64,000 nt of DNA from Tillus elongatus (taxonomy: Eukaryota > Arthropoda > Insecta > Coleoptera > Cleridae), in the NCBI GenBank assembly GCA_964006375.1, contig OZ023262.1, positions 55,503,366-55,567,365 on the forward strand, in the 5' to 3' direction. Of this stretch, positions 23,887-36,398 are shown piece by piece (the first letter of the stretch is position 1; each line of letters starts with the position of its first letter). Below the pieces are notes generated by a model that had not been told where the DNA came from, did no database searches, and worked only from the letters and a program-made list of their open reading frames with translations. The position numbers and the translations under genes are program-made.

Positions 23887-24484
23887 ATGCCAAGGTGTAT
23901 TGTGAAGAACTGTATGTACAATAAAAGTGCCAATTATGAAAAGGATAAAGCAACTGTGCATTTATTTCGGTAAGTTGTTTACATGTCTTCTGTTTCCTTG
24001 TTTGGCGCCAAATGTTTATTGGTTTTCACAGGTCCGTATTTACACATTGTATTGCTTTTGTTAAATCTTTAGCATTTATTATTGTCAATTGTGTTTTTTC
24101 AAGAAATAAAATCTTAATAATGCATTATTTATTGAATATTTGTAATGAAATTAGGCATTTTGTTTCGCAATTATTATTTGAATTAGATGTATTTACCTAT
24201 GTAGTTCCAGTAGAAGCAGAAAAAAAGTAGAATAGTTTTGTTTTATCTATTACTGCATCTTTCTAGAGGTTCAGTCACTGATAAAGTAGATAATTTGAGA
24301 TATTATTTTCAGATTTCCCAAAGCTGGTGAAAGATACGAGGCTTGGAAACGAGCATTAAATTTAAGCGATGAAGATATTTTTATGAACTCAAATGTGTGC
24401 AATTTACATTTTACCGAGGAATCTTATGATTTAGAAAAATCACCTTTTGCAGTATACTTAAAAAAAAGTTCTATACCTGTATTG
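23887..24484 (+). CDS. P-like transposase exons 1-2: THAP domain
   Basis: Exon 1 (23887-23969) starts MPRCIVKNC, giving the first Cys pair, and ends in HLFR at a GTAAGT donor. Exon 2 (24313-24484) supplies FPK, the core Trp (EAWKRAL), the CNLHF motif that completes the C2CH zinc site, and SSIPVL as the closing AVPxL-like motif. All residues expected of a working THAP finger are there, in contrast to the broken exon at 19865-20119. The domain would bind the element's DNA in the nucleus. Confidence 0.85.
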
Positions 24485-24524
24485 GTAAGTACTGAATCAA
24501 GGTTATTAATTTATGTAACTATTA

Positions 24525-24759
<235 letters not shown>

Positions 24760-25330
24760 CCAAACAGCGGTTTTTCAATGGCACTGATATCAGTGATGGC
24801 TATTTTTAAATAACAGGGACTTTAAACAGCTACTGCGATTGTGGTTTAGCCATTTACAATGCTGCATGTGCGTATGCTATTATTTTAAACACTTACAAGG
24901 TGTTAGTGTTAACCGCTTAATTGAAACCACAATATGATCTTCAGATAACTTTTAAATTATATATTAATTTTAAAACTACTCAGATTTTTACTATTAATAG
25001 AAGTTCTATAAAATTAGCATATTACAAGAATATACGATGAGAGAAATCTACATATTATTTTTATTTTAATATAATGAAAAAGTTGGAAGGCATATATATG
25101 CTACAGTTCGGTGCTGCTTTAATTCTAGATTCAGCAGGTTTTTCCATGATATAATGACTTACAAGATATATGATATTGCGCATATGCCCCGTCCCCTCCT
25201 ATGACATCACATGGTGAGTAACGTTATAGAAGGCCAACTACACACTTAACACAAAGTCATTCGCAATCAAAAAGTTTCTATACGTCACTTTAATGTGGTT
25301 GAAGTTACATTCCATTCCATTTTTATATTA

Positions 25331-25331
25331 C

Positions 25332-25415
<84 letters not shown>
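25331..25415. repeat. (TA)n microsatellite
   Basis: About 85 bp of TA, non-coding. Confidence 0.95.
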
Positions 25416-25420
<5 letters not shown>

Positions 25421-26191
25421 AGTGAAGTATAATAATTAAGGGGAGCCCTGAATTAGCATTGGTGATACACAAACTTAAAAAGTAGAGAAGACGTTCGTAG
25501 ACATTTACAGGGGGCCTTAACATTCATAAACTTGATTTGATCATCATGTCACATAATCATAGTATAGTATTCTGATCTTAAAAAGTTAATTCCAACTGTA
25601 TGCACTCAAATATCAGTAAAATACCTAATTTGTTAAGGGGTTGTGATGAACCGTCAAACTCCACTGTACGACAGCATATTATTATTGCATTGGACTCACC
25701 ACATGACGCCATGCGCGTGACGGTTCTAAAAATAGATAGTCTCATTATCATATCTCGCGTTATTTGTATCATTAGTTTTTCGTTTTCTACCTATAAGAAA
25801 AGGAGAAATGTTGTATTCTAATAATGGCGAGAAGGAAAGTATACAGATACTTCTACTCGCTCGCACAAACTGCGATTGCGTGTATTATGAATACAGCAAT
25901 TGCTGTTTGTCATGGAGTTTTTAGTATAAGATGAATTTCATAGAAATAATTACTCTAATGATTTGTGTAAATCTCGGTTTTCACAATCGCTGTTGTTTTG
26001 TGTTTTAATAACAGCTACTAACAGCGATCTTTTAATAGAAGCGATTAAATCACCGGTAGCTATATATCGCTCATCTCTAGTAACTATGCTACTAATTACA
26101 TTCACGTAATATATTGTTATGATATTTATCGTAATTTAATTAGCCCTGCAAATTTACATTAATGGTATTCGTTTCAAATTTATTTATGCAG

Positions 26192-26455
26192 GTAACAAAC
26201 AAGCCATCAACACAAGTCGTTTTTGGCGAGCAGCCAATGACTGATATAACTGCTATCAATGTGCCATTTGCAGCTGACCTGTCAACTAGTACTTGGTCTG
26301 GTAGCAATGTACCTGTAATGGATTATTCTCGGCCATCAACAAGTGCTGGTTTTTATGAAGAGAAAACTGTTGTAGAGGTACCGCAAAGATCGTTTAGTAG
26401 TTTAGGATTTGCTGAAATGAAAACACCTTCAATGCCACCCACTTTGAAGGACATG
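26192..26455 (+). CDS. P-like transposase exon 3: linker
   Basis: An 88-codon exon in phase 0 on both sides (acceptor TTTATGCAG, donor GTGAGT). The product is rich in Ser, Thr and Pro with no domain I recognise, as expected between the THAP finger and the coiled coil. Confidence 0.75.
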
Positions 26456-26696
26456 GTGAGTTAAATTCAGTTTTTGCCGTTTATGAAATCAGTATAATTT
26501 TAAAAAACCTAATATGTTATTCCATCACATTTTATATGGTGTTTAAGTTTGTATAGTCCATGATTAAATAAGTTAGAAACAACTGTTTTGCAATTTATCT
26601 CAACCACTATTAACCAAAATGTGTTGTTGGAAATTTTGTTTATATATTCATTTTACTTGAGAAAATAAATGGTTTATCACTGAACATTTTTTATAG

Positions 26697-28780
26697 GTTG
26701 TTACACCGCGCAAACGTAAACTGAAGAAGCAGTTATTCGATGCACGAAAAAAAATTAAACGGCTCAGCAGTAGTGTTCATCATTATAAGAAGAGAACAGC
26801 AACCCTTGCGAATATAATCAAACAACTAAAAGGTAAAGTAACCGACGAAACATTAGAAACATTAATGCAAATAGGACCTAATGAAGAATTTTTACAAAGA
26901 CAATTAGGTCGTAAACATAAGTATGAAAATCAACTTAAAGCTTTTTCTCTTACGCTGCATTATTACTCTCCCAAAGCTTACAGTTTTGTCAGAAACACAT
27001 TTAACTCGGCTCTTCCTCATCCAAAAACTATATCTAGATGGTATCAAAGCGTTAATGGGGAAGCTGGTTTTACGTCAGAGGTGTTCAACTTATTAAAGTC
27101 AAAATCAGAAAGCACAAATGGAAAACTTATATGTTCTTTAGTCATAGATGAGATGGCAATTCGCCAACATATAGAATGGGATGGGGTAAAATATTATGGG
27201 TTTGTAGATTTTGGTACAAATCTTGAGACCGATTGTAACCCTGTAGCCAAAGAAGCTCTTGTTTTTATGCTTGTTAGCATTAATCAATCATGGAAGCTTC
27301 CTCTTGGATATTTTTTAATCGACTCTTTAAGGGGTACACAAAAACAAAATTTGGTATTACAGTGTTTAACGCTACTAAATGAGTCGGGCATATACGTGGT
27401 CTCAATAACTTTTGATGAGGCAACAAATAACCTAACGTTAGCAAAAGAACTTGGCTGCGATTTGAATTGGAGGAACATTAACTCTACGTTTGTTGATCCT
27501 AGTTCAGGTAGGAAAATTGCAGTCTTTTTTGATCCATGTCATATGATCAAACTGATAAGAAACACATTAGGCGATAAAAAATTAATAATTGATGAGAATG
27601 GGGAAAATATAAAGTGGGATTATTTAGTAAAATTAAATGAGTTACAGGATCAGGAGGGCGTTCATTTGGCAAATAAATTAAGAATATCGCATATATTTTA
27701 TACAAACCAAAAAATGAAGGTTAAATTAGCCACACAACTTTTTAGCCACTCAGTGGCACATTCTTTGGAATATTGCAATGAAGTTTTACATCTTGAGGAG
27801 TTCAAAGAATGTGAGGGAACTGTGAAATTTATCCGACTTATAAACAATTTATTTGACATTCTTAATTCTAGAAATTTAAACAATTCAGATTTTAAGAAAG
27901 CAATAAACGCAGAAAATTTTGAAAACATTAATGTATTTTTAAAAGAGCTATCACAATATTTAACGTCACTTAGGATAATTGATGGACCGCTTCTGTGTGA
28001 GAGTGGTAGAAAAATGGGTATAATTGGCTTTTTATTTTGCATACAAAGTTTGCAATTTGTTTATAAAACTTTAATTGCCGACAATAATTTTTTGCTGTAT
28101 TTTCCCACTTACAAAATCAGTCAGGATCATATTGAGCTTTTTTTTGGGCAAATTAGATCCATGGGAGGCTATAACAATAACCCATCAGCAAAGCAATTTA
28201 AAAGTGCATACAAAAGGATGATGGTGCATCTTGAATTAAAAGATTCATTTAAAGGAAATTGTATCCCTTTGGAAGCAATTCCTATTCTGTCACCCATTCA
28301 GGTAATAAATAAAACTTGTGGGCGAGAACGAATATCTGAAGAACCAGATGAAGACATGAGTCAAATAGATAATTTTGACGACGACACAGTTCTTCAAATA
28401 TTAGATATGAATATATCAGAGTTTAAGAAAGAAGTCGTGACATATATATCTGGCTATGTAGTAAGGAAAATAACAAAAGCTCTGAGATGCGAAGAATGCG
28501 CGGGTGAACTTGTTGGGGAGAGGTCTGTGTTATTAACATCGTTTATAGATCAGAAAGACAAAGGTCAACTCCTCACATACCCATCTGACGATGTAATACC
28601 TATTTGCACTATTGCAGAAAAAGTTCTTCAAACATACTTAAATGAATCTGCGGTGATTATAAATGTAAAGGAAATAAACATGCGAATATTAAAAACTATA
28701 ATAAACCAAAACAGCATATTTAAAAAACTTGAAGTTCACTTTCGAGAACAAAATCTTTTGACTTGTCATTATGGCCATCT
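26697..28780 (+). CDS. P-like transposase exon 4: coiled coil and catalytic domain
   Basis: Begins just after TTATAG with a strongly basic stretch (TPRKRKLKKQLFDARKKIKR) that looks like a coiled coil used for multimer formation. The catalytic domain follows: VIDEM (first acid, about residue 324), ITFDEATNN (second acid, about 413), FDPCHMIKL RN (about 450), a long insertion domain, and DHIELFFGQIR (third acid, about 653) with GGYNNNPSAKQF after it. These agree with the P/THAP9 DDE-type motifs. A Cys pair, CEECAG, follows near 28490-28505. The frame is intact up to the insert at 28781. Confidence 0.88.
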
Positions 28781-29315
28781 TTTTTTTTTTTTTTTTTTTA
28801 TACTTGTTTTGGCCTCGAGCAAAGCTCTTTTAGCCACGGTCACTCCAGGTCAACAACTAGTGCTACAGCTCCCTATTATAATATGATGTTTTACATTATA
28901 ATAAAAAACAAAAAGGATTCTCTATGCTATCGTCTACCAAGCTCAGCAAACAAACACCTAAATTTCCCTTACTTCATGTAAACCAATAATAATTTACGAA
29001 GATAGACTATGCCCATCATACTTTACATTTTGTTTTTGTGGGTAAGGTGTATGTATTTAAGTCTTATAAACTAGGATTAAAAATAAGGAAAAAAGACATG
29101 GGATCACAAACTTCACGCCTAGGGGTCCACCAAGGCGACTTTATTTGAGACAAACTAGACTGGACCACGGTAAAGATGGGTTAGACACAGGGACAGACAA
29201 AAGGAATCTATAATTATATGCCTATTAACTATAATGTCAATTTCTTCCACAAAATTACTATAAAAAACAGAACAAAATTTTATATCTTTTTACGTTGAGC
29301 TAAATTACCTCATGT
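28781..29315 (-). mobile_element. polyadenylated retro-insertion inside the transposase
   Basis: A run of about 19 T at the left end is the poly(A) tail of a minus-strand insertion. The 13-bp ATTATGGCCATCT occurs at 28768-28780 and again at 29316-29328, a clean target duplication of the LINE-driven type. The 535-bp body has no clear A and B box and no coding frame. It could be a SINE, a LINE 3' end or a processed transcript. Confidence 0.85.
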
Positions 29316-29328
29316 ATTATGGCCATCT

Positions 29329-29452
29329 AATTAAACTAATATCTTCTATGTATGTTTCTATTAGAATACATCATTATAAAAAAAATCTATTTGATAAAAG
29401 TAGAAGTTTAAGGGCTGTTTATAACAAACTTCTCTTATTTAAGGGCCAATAA
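29329..29452 (+). pseudogene. displaced C-terminal end of the P-like transposase
   Basis: Directly after the second target duplication the frame continues in phase for about 40 codons and ends in a short basic stretch and KLLLFKGQ before TAA. THAP9-type proteins end in similar sequence. An AATAAA signal is at about 29531. Confidence 0.8.
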
Positions 29453-29559
29453 TTCAGTGTACATTTCAAGTACTCGTATGTCCTTCAAATAATGTTATCG
29501 GAAAGTTATTATGTCTTATAATATGACCAATAAATTTTAGCTTCCTCTCTATTTCTTTG

Positions 29560-29905
29560 AGCAACCCTCTTTATTCTTTCACCTCTCCTAGCACACTTTG
29601 AAGCGTCTTTCTATCAACCTGCACTGTCTTTGAAATTTTTCTTGTCTACATTTCAAAAGCTTATATTCTCTTCATATCCTGCTTAACTACAGCCCAAGTT
29701 TCCGCCCCATACATTACCATACTCCATACACGTACGACTTGCATTTGTTCCTCATGTACAGGTTAAAATGTTTATTAGTGAGAACAGTACTGTGGTTATT
29801 GAATGCTTGTTTTGCCATCGCGATCCTCTTCAGACCTTTCCTACACTTACCATCATCTGTGATAATACTTCCAATCAATTATTTGAAATAATCTAATAAA
29901 TCAAG
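29560..29905 (-). pseudogene. LINE RT C-terminal relic (RTE/Jockey-like)
   Basis: Minus-strand reading gives SIITDDGKCRKGLKRIAMAK, then AFNNHSTVLTN and VMYGAETWAVVKQDMKRI, the usual thumb and C-terminal signature of this LINE group, with several stops. There is no upstream catalytic part. Confidence 0.75.
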
Positions 29906-29934
29906 CGTCATGTTATAAGATTTAAAAGCTACTT

Positions 29935-30174
29935 TTGTATTTGTATAGGTATTCAAAATTTGTGAAATGCACACGTAACGCAATCTACATCGATCAAACT
30001 TCTAGAAATTTTAACACCCAATACAAAGAACATATTTTTGCATTTAGAAATAACCATGCTGACAAATCTACATTTGCAAAACATATTATTGATACCCAAC
30101 ATAGACCCACAGTAAATAACGGCATAAAACCACAACATTTTTGTCATGACAAGTGTAAACTAGACTTGTTTTAA
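29935..30174 (+). pseudogene. Penelope-like element GIY-YIG endonuclease fragment
   Basis: The frame contains a Cys motif and then YIDQTSRNFNTQYKEHIFAF, which corresponds to the YIG half of GIY-YIG with the conserved Arg/Tyr and EH positions, followed by KHIIDTQHRPT. In intact elements YIGQTSR is expected, so Gly is replaced by Asp. The reverse transcriptase is missing here; a Penelope RT on the other strand lies at 58.9-62.5 kb. Confidence 0.75.
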
Positions 30175-30180
30175 GCTTTA

Positions 30181-32170
30181 GAAGTAAAAAAGCATATACA
30201 CGACAATATTTAGGATTTCTGAGATATTCTTCTTCCTAATTAAATAAATCAGACAACATAAATCTAACTATTTTTTCCAAAAAGTTGTTATAAGACATGA
30301 TGTGTGTCGATATTTTCATTGTATAGTCTGCTTTATTAATGTGTTTGTTTAGTTATTTTATTGTTGTAATTGTTATTATAGTTATTACTGTTATAGGTTT
30401 CTTCTATCTTTATGTTAAATATTGATATACATCACGTAGACATTTTAAAGGCGTCATCCGTCATATTTGTTTTACTTTATTTTCACTTTTAAAGATTTTT
30501 TTGATTATAACATCATAAAATAGCAACAGATCTTTATTTGTAATTGTCATGATTTCGTATTAATTCAATTTTTTTCTGTCTGAGGATACTATCAAGCAGC
30601 AAAACCAGTAACAGAGACGTTGAAGAACATCTAGAATTCAGAAGGGCCACTTGCTTCAGTTAGCTTACGCGCTGGCTACGTCCTTCACCTACAAAAACGA
30701 AAACCAACAGTGAAGCCAGAGAAGTAGTCTCCAAGTCTGTATGAAGTATGGACCAGTTTCACGAAGTAAGGGCAACAGCAATCAATGAAATTAATCTCTA
30801 TTTCTTTAAAAAAGACAAGGAATGTTAACATTAATTTGTAAACAGTACAATGTACTTTATTTTGTATTTTCTTCTGTTGTTGAAATAAAAGCTATTATTA
30901 TTTATCCAACCTTTTGAATATACAACTTTATCCAATATATTCATCCAACAATTTATCCAACCAATAACCCAAAAAATATTTCACTGATTTGGAGAAAATT
31001 TTGGAATTACGCTTATTTTGCTAATGGCTTGGATGAGTTCGTTCATCAGATCTTAACGCATAGTTTTTCCTAACAAAAAATTAAATATATTTTTTTAAAC
31101 GCAATAGCTTTCAAATTGTTTAAGTGATTGGAACGAAAATTTACAACTTAAAAGAACATACTGAGATGTGGTTGTGTACCAATTTTCAAGTTTTTTTGAT
31201 CAAAGAAAAATGAAGTTATTCGAAATTAATAATAAAATAATCCTCGACATCACTTCAAATTCTGTAATGCAATATCTACAATGTTGGACAGAGGCAGAGC
31301 AATACAGCTACCTGTACTGTTATGCTATTTAAATAAATTGTAGATAAAATCTAAACAATGGAAGTTACAACCATTGCCAGATGTCAAGATGTTGCTGACC
31401 GGGGTTGCCCGATCTTCAGAAATTTCATGTAGTTAAACCTTTCATGTATAAACATATGAAATTTTTACAACTTCTGATAATAAAGAAAACATTTTATAAA
31501 ATTTAATTTTATCAGTCAGTTAAAAAATACTGTATTTAATACCTGCAAATTTCGAATTACCCATTTCTCATGATTTTTAACTTAGGTATCCCTCCGATCA
31601 TAATTTACTCTATCCGACAACTTTGTTAGACTGCGTCTGTGCTGAAGCTCAGCTGTCATTTGTCATTGTGTGGTAGTGTTATTTATTGTCAATATCAAAT
31701 TGGAAATTTAGGACAGTAGAAACAGACACCATAAACAAAGAAGAAATTGGAAATTTAGCCTCTAGTGTAGGTTTTTGACATGATACCATTACTAGAGAGA
31801 TATGATAATGTGGCAGCATAATAATATTATGCTAATGCTGTGGTACAGTCAGTTTGGCGTTTCATCACATCTCGTAACACACCAGCTGTTGTGTGCATAC
31901 AGTTAGATGTAATTTTTTATTATCAGAATACTACTGTAACATGATGATATCAAGTTTATAACTGTTAACATACTGTAAATAATTTCTCCACTTTTCAAGT
32001 TTGTGTTGCTGCAATGTTAATTAAGGGTTTCCTTAATTATACGCATATTGTGCTTATAAATGTAATATAAAAATAAAAAAGAAATGAAAATGCAAGTGAA
32101 CCTATTTAATTTAGCTCTGTATTCTACATTATCTGAAAAAGACATTATAGGCGACGAAGTAGAATGTAAT
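30181..32170. other. no gene recognised
   Basis: About 2 kb of AT-rich DNA. A stretch near 31025-31050 (GGCTTGGATGAGTTCGTTCA) resembles the dispersed repeat next to the (TA)n tracts at 21 kb and 57.8 kb. The rest is unassigned. Confidence 0.4.
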
Positions 32171-32174
32171 TTCG

Positions 32175-32590
32175 GTAAATTTGCAGTTGACTGCATGAGG
32201 GTTTTAGATATTTTTTTCCAGCAACATGCTTAGAACCTTCCTCGGCCACAAGACAAATTTTCTGGCAAACAACCCCCAAGAAAATTAAGGGACTTTGAAA
32301 ACATGCATTTTTCACATTTTACAGCAATACCTCCTTTAAACCCTGTCTACCCCATATTCGCCCAGGTCCAGCAACCTTCTTGTGGGTTGCTCCCAAGAAA
32401 TTTTTCTTGTGCTTTATGCTTTGAAGGTAGTTGTATGCATGCACAAGGGGAAGGAGAACCCCCCGAATTTTTGGGTGAGGAGCAGAAACCCTCTTCCTCC
32501 TGGGGGTTCTTCTCCTGCATGCATACAATCACCCTCAATGCATCAACCAAAGGATTTTTTTTTCAGCTTTCTAGTGTATTTTTCTAGAGT
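32175..32590. repeat. foldback family F, copy 2 (degenerate)
   Basis: Shares the start TCGGTAAATTTGCAG, the CCTGTCTACCCCATATTCGC and CAAGAAATTTTTCTTGTG segments, and the layout of copies at 17009 and 37330, with many differences. Small open frames across it are not genes. Confidence 0.65.
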
Positions 32591-32782
32591 ATATTTCCTG
32601 TTTATCAATTGCTTTGTTTGAGTTTTGTACCCAAATTACTCTATAAATATATGTCATAGATCATGTTTTTGCTTGTCCTTCTTTACCTTGTTTTACTGTT
32701 CCTAATTAAATAAATTAATTTTCATAACTTTTAATATAAGGCTAAATCTTACAGCTTATATAAATATATTATTTAATATTGT

Positions 32783-32830
32783 TATGAAAATTCACTATCA
32801 TAACGCACTTGCTGCGTTCCGAACCTTTTT
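32783..32830. repeat. MITE family C terminus
   Basis: AAAATTCACTATCATAACGC followed by ACTTGCTGCGTTCCGAA matches the family C right end. The partner terminus was not found nearby. Confidence 0.55.
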
Positions 32831-32964
32831 AGGTTACCTATTTATACAAAAGCTTAAGAAATTCATGAATAAGCATTACATTTCAATGATTGAATAATTT
32901 CAGTTTTATTTCTAACCAAACTAAAAATTCCTAAATACGTCCCTGACGTTTCTCCCACTCAAGT

Positions 32965-33071
32965 CACCGAACTCCGCCCAGTTAGGAAAAGTGTACAGGC
33001 TTCTTGTATTGCAAAACTGCACCTTTGTTACCTCTATCCCTTACAACCTCTTTGGGATTACCTAATCTAAG
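32965..33071 (-). repeat. right member of the long-range inverted repeat
   Basis: Reverse complement resembles 23613-23700, ending CTTAGATTAGGTAATCCC with imperfect similarity over about 100 bp. Confidence 0.4.
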
Positions 33072-33760
33072 ACCTTTCGTATAGGATGGTGATAGTTTGT
33101 CGGTGCCGGACTGTTCTCTGTGCTGTGATGAGTGATGAGTGATGGCAGATGGCAGTGATAGTTGACAGGTGACAGAATTCGTGTCGTGTACTAAAGGAAA
33201 ACAGAAAACAGATTTTTCCTAAGCGCGAACATTTTTCCAAGCAACATTCAAAGGAATCTTTTCATTTCTGTTCCGAGGAAAACGAATCTGAAATTTTAAC
33301 AAGTTGAGAGTTTTAACGAGTGAAAATAAGATATTATAGGTCAGTAGTGATCATTTTCTCGGCGTTACTTTTCCGAACAGCCCATCTGTGGTAAGTTCTT
33401 TTATCCTGTGGTATGTAAAAATTAACGGCATCTGTTCTATTTAAGGATTTCTCGTTTTAATATAATTTTTCTAAGATGAGTCACTACTCTATAATATCTT
33501 TGATTTTGATAATTTACCAGTGATCCGTACAGTTAATCAATGTGGGTTTTACATACTTATGAAATTTCCTGCAATAGCCTATACTGCAGTAAATTGCTGA
33601 AGTATGTTATGTATGTTCTTTCTGCGCTATAATTAAATGTTACTTCATATTCCATTAGATGTATTGTTTACCTGTAAGTTTTAACAGTCATGTTAAGGCA
33701 GGTAGGATTGTGGCTACCTGTTGCTTGTTGTTTCTTTATAGGGCAAACATTTTATTCACA
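33072..33760. other. no gene recognised; possible non-coding exon
   Basis: A GTAAGT after CATCTGTG near 33390 could be a donor of an untranslated exon, and the preceding 250 bp is less AT-rich than its surroundings. No open frame supports it. Confidence 0.2.
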
Positions 33761-33764
33761 GATT

Positions 33765-33930
33765 CACCTTTGGCCTACAGGGCTGCCTGATCTGACCTTC
33801 CTGACCTACACTGTAGGTTAGGAAGGTCAGGTCAGGCAGCCCTGTAGAACAATAAGCACCGTTCGGCAATGCCGCTCTCGCAATGCATGAAACGACGGGA
33901 CCCGTCTACTTAAGGATCGCCGCTAAGGCC
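33765..33930. repeat. foldback family G, copy 1
   Basis: A palindrome around GGTCAGGTCAGGCAGCCCTG and its inverse, followed by AATAAGCACCG, TGCCGCTCTCGCAATGCATG and GACGGGACCCGTC. The outer left arm is missing. The same sequence forms the full palindrome at 37752-37975. Confidence 0.75.
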
Positions 33931-33937
33931 AATACAA

Positions 33938-34062
33938 ACCAGAGCATTGAATTCCACGTATGGAAATACATAAGAAAACACACCTCCCCAGCATGTATGT
34001 AATATATTTATTAAAGACGATTCTTTTCTTTGTATTTCCATATGTGGAATTCAATGCTCTGG
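33938..34062. repeat. hairpin element with about 38-bp arms
   Basis: CCAGAGCATTGAATTCCACG at the left is matched by its inverse CGTGGAATTCAATGCTCTGG, with one variant base, at the right end. The rest of each arm also pairs, leaving a loop of about 45 bp. It is probably a small MITE. Confidence 0.7.
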
Positions 34063-34149
34063 TCTGTCAGCCAGTGGTGGTCTTATTATTTGTAATGTGG
34101 GCTACACCTTCTAAAATGTCTTACTGTTTGAATAACTTCTACGGAATCT

Positions 34150-34634
34150 GAGAACAGTACTTGATCTAAATGTATCAGTGCCTCTATTTTAAGGTTAATC
34201 AAATTATTATATAAGTTACTAGAGAGACCCTAATAACTCTCACATCCAAAAAATATATGCTCGAGACTTCCCACCTCTCCACAACTGCACAAATTATTCC
34301 CCGTGACATTTATTCTATTTAAAATGCGTGGGAATTGCACAATGTCCACTCCTTGCTCTTGATATGGTGGTTGTTGTCCCTCAGTTTAATTTCAACTTAT
34401 GAAACCAAAGAGTATTGGGGGGATCTTTATAGTATGAATATCTTTTTCTCTTATGGGCTCCTTGAATTTTCGAATGTCTTTTCCATTTATCCATATCATT
34501 CCCTTGTAATTTAGACAAAATTTCCCTGTAATCTATTTTTATGATTATTCTGCTACTACAGTTTCTTCCTATTGCACCTAATTTATCTGATTAGTCATTA
34601 CAGTAAATATTTTTGTGACTTGGGACCTAAGATA
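34150..34634 (-). pseudogene. I-like LINE RNase H tail, left of the Merlin insertion
   Basis: The minus strand reads through DKWKRHSKIQGAHKRKRYSY and a KDPPNTLWFHKLKLRDN stretch with several stops; this resembles the C-terminal region after RNase H in I-type LINEs. It continues the relic at 36399-37235, from which it is separated only by the Merlin element and its duplicated target. Confidence 0.55.
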
Positions 34635-34642
34635 AGGTGGTA

Positions 34643-36390
34643 GGGGACGGTCGATTTTACCGCAACTGGAATCTAGCAAAACGGCACACACCACAAGAAA
34701 GAGTATGTAACGTAGATAAGTAATCAGCAAAAACATTTACGGAAAAAACACAAAATGCCGAATAAATCGTAATTAAAGTTACGAAAAATGCACTATTTTC
34801 AAGTTTCGAACTGTCACTTTTCAACAGCGTTGCCACATTTAATATATAATTCCAAGAGTGTTTTGCCGCCTGAACGCAACAAAAGATCTTAAATGCTTTT
34901 TACACACACTCATGCCGACCTGACTTTCTGGACCTGACAAGACACCACCACGTCAAAATAAAAACCGAAACCGTTAATAAACAGTGTTAATATATGTCTT
35001 AACAAGGAAACACATTAACTGTCAACAGTCAATATCGTTCAGCAATATGGTTTGCAAGGCTGCGACACCTTTGCGTTGCCGTCTTACTGAAGTATTGCCT
35101 CCAGACGAAAGCATCAATATACTCCGGGAGAAATGGAGACGCCATAACCCCAAACCTCCTGAGATACACCTTGAGGCAGGACCATAATCCCTCAACGTGA
35201 TTTGTACACACACCTGTCGACGGTTCTCTAAAATGCCTTGAATGATTCACAGTTTTATGAACATAACCTACCTGTGCCAAAGAACGGTACGCTCTCCACT
35301 CATCCGTCCAAATTTCGGAGCCAGCAATCACAACCCTTTGGATTATTGGGATTAACGTTTCCGCCGTTCTATCGGGTACATAAACAATATAGCCCCTCTT
35401 CTCCACCGTGTCGTAAATCCCTAGCACCCACCTTGTAGGAACAATTCGACCCCGGTGGTATTTCCTTCTAGTAATTGCAGATTCGTCGATCTGCACCACA
35501 TGCCCCTCTCCACCTGAAATTTTGAATAGTCATGCCTTTTTTAAGAATAGGTAATAAAAACCTACCGAACTTCATGAGTGAATCGTCCTGTAACAATTTC
35601 CAGGAGACGACACCCCGAAAATATCGAAACTGCTGGATCACCATTTCCTTCAAAAATCCTGTGTGGGATACCACAGAACCAGTGGGTGTCTCACAGCACC
35701 AAAACCACATAAGGAATAAGACATCCTTAACTGGTAAATGCTGCTTTGGAAGAAGCTACCAGTTAAAATTTAATAACTTCTTCTGCACCTACTGCAGAAG
35801 AAGACAGTATTTAACGAATTGTCTTCCTTCCGCATAACATAACACACACTTCTGCAAGTCTGAGTTTTACAGCGAAACACACTCTTTAGCAGCCCAATGC
35901 CTTGCAAATACTCAACCAAATTCATATCGTCTTTATGTATTGTATCATACATATCATTAATATTCAGCACTTCCATATTGATTTGAGAGATACAACAAAT
36001 TTATGAAGAATTGATGTAAAATAAACAACAAACTGATGAAGAATAACAGTTTTAAGTTTTATAAATCAAAATCATTGTGCCATAGCTACCACATAAAATT
36101 TCCCTAGAGAAAAAAGAAGACAAATACTACCCTGTAATAAGGAAATAGATTACAAACTGACAACAACACCTATCTCCATGAAATATGTCAACAAAACAAC
36201 AGTCATAACCTTTGGTACAAAAATATATGTTTTCATAGTAAATCTAAACGTTTTAATTGCTTTTATCACTGAAAGGTTGAAACGAAATATACCGCATTGT
36301 TTAACTTTATTAAGGTATGTACAACTGTTTTTAGACCATATTCTATTATAATCACGTTAAAATGTAGCTGCGGTAAAGCCGACCATCACC
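34643..36390 (-). mobile_element. Merlin DNA transposon
   Basis: 1748 bp, flanked by the 8-bp duplication AGGTGGTA (34635-34642 and 36391-36398). The ends are inverted: GGGGACGGTCGATTTTACCG at the left and the inverse of GGTGATGGTCGGCTTTACCG at the right. Merlin elements make 8-9 bp duplications and encode an IS1016/IS1595-like transposase, which is what the interior holds on the minus strand. It interrupts the RNase H part of an I-like LINE relic. Confidence 0.88.
35029..35976 (-). pseudogene. Merlin transposase (ISXO2/IS1016-like), damaged
   Basis: Zinc-ribbon start (35976 down to about 35770) with FRCKTQTCRS and FFCSRCRRSY supplying two Cys pairs. The catalytic part is 35517 to 35029: VQIDESAITRRKYHRGR, a WVLGIYD block, GSEIWTDEWRAY and HFREPSTGVCTNHVEGLW, giving the D, D and E motifs of the ISXO2-like family. 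A GTAGGT donor near 35572 and a TTTCAG acceptor near 35520 would remove a 50-bp intron and join two Gly codons before VVQIDE. A TAA at about 35770, a TAG in the alternative frame at 35756-35758 and a shift near 35710 break the N-terminal part. It is not functional as written. Confidence 0.85.
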
Positions 36391-36398
36391 AGGTGGTA

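Noticed and set aside
28782..28886. Poly-Phe and following residues as the native C-terminus of the transposase
   Set aside because: The T-run is the poly(A) tail of an insert; the family-like C-terminus resumes after the second target duplication.
32303..32587. Four overlapping small ORFs
   Set aside because: They lie on a foldback repeat that recurs at 17 kb and 37.4 kb and do not resemble proteins.
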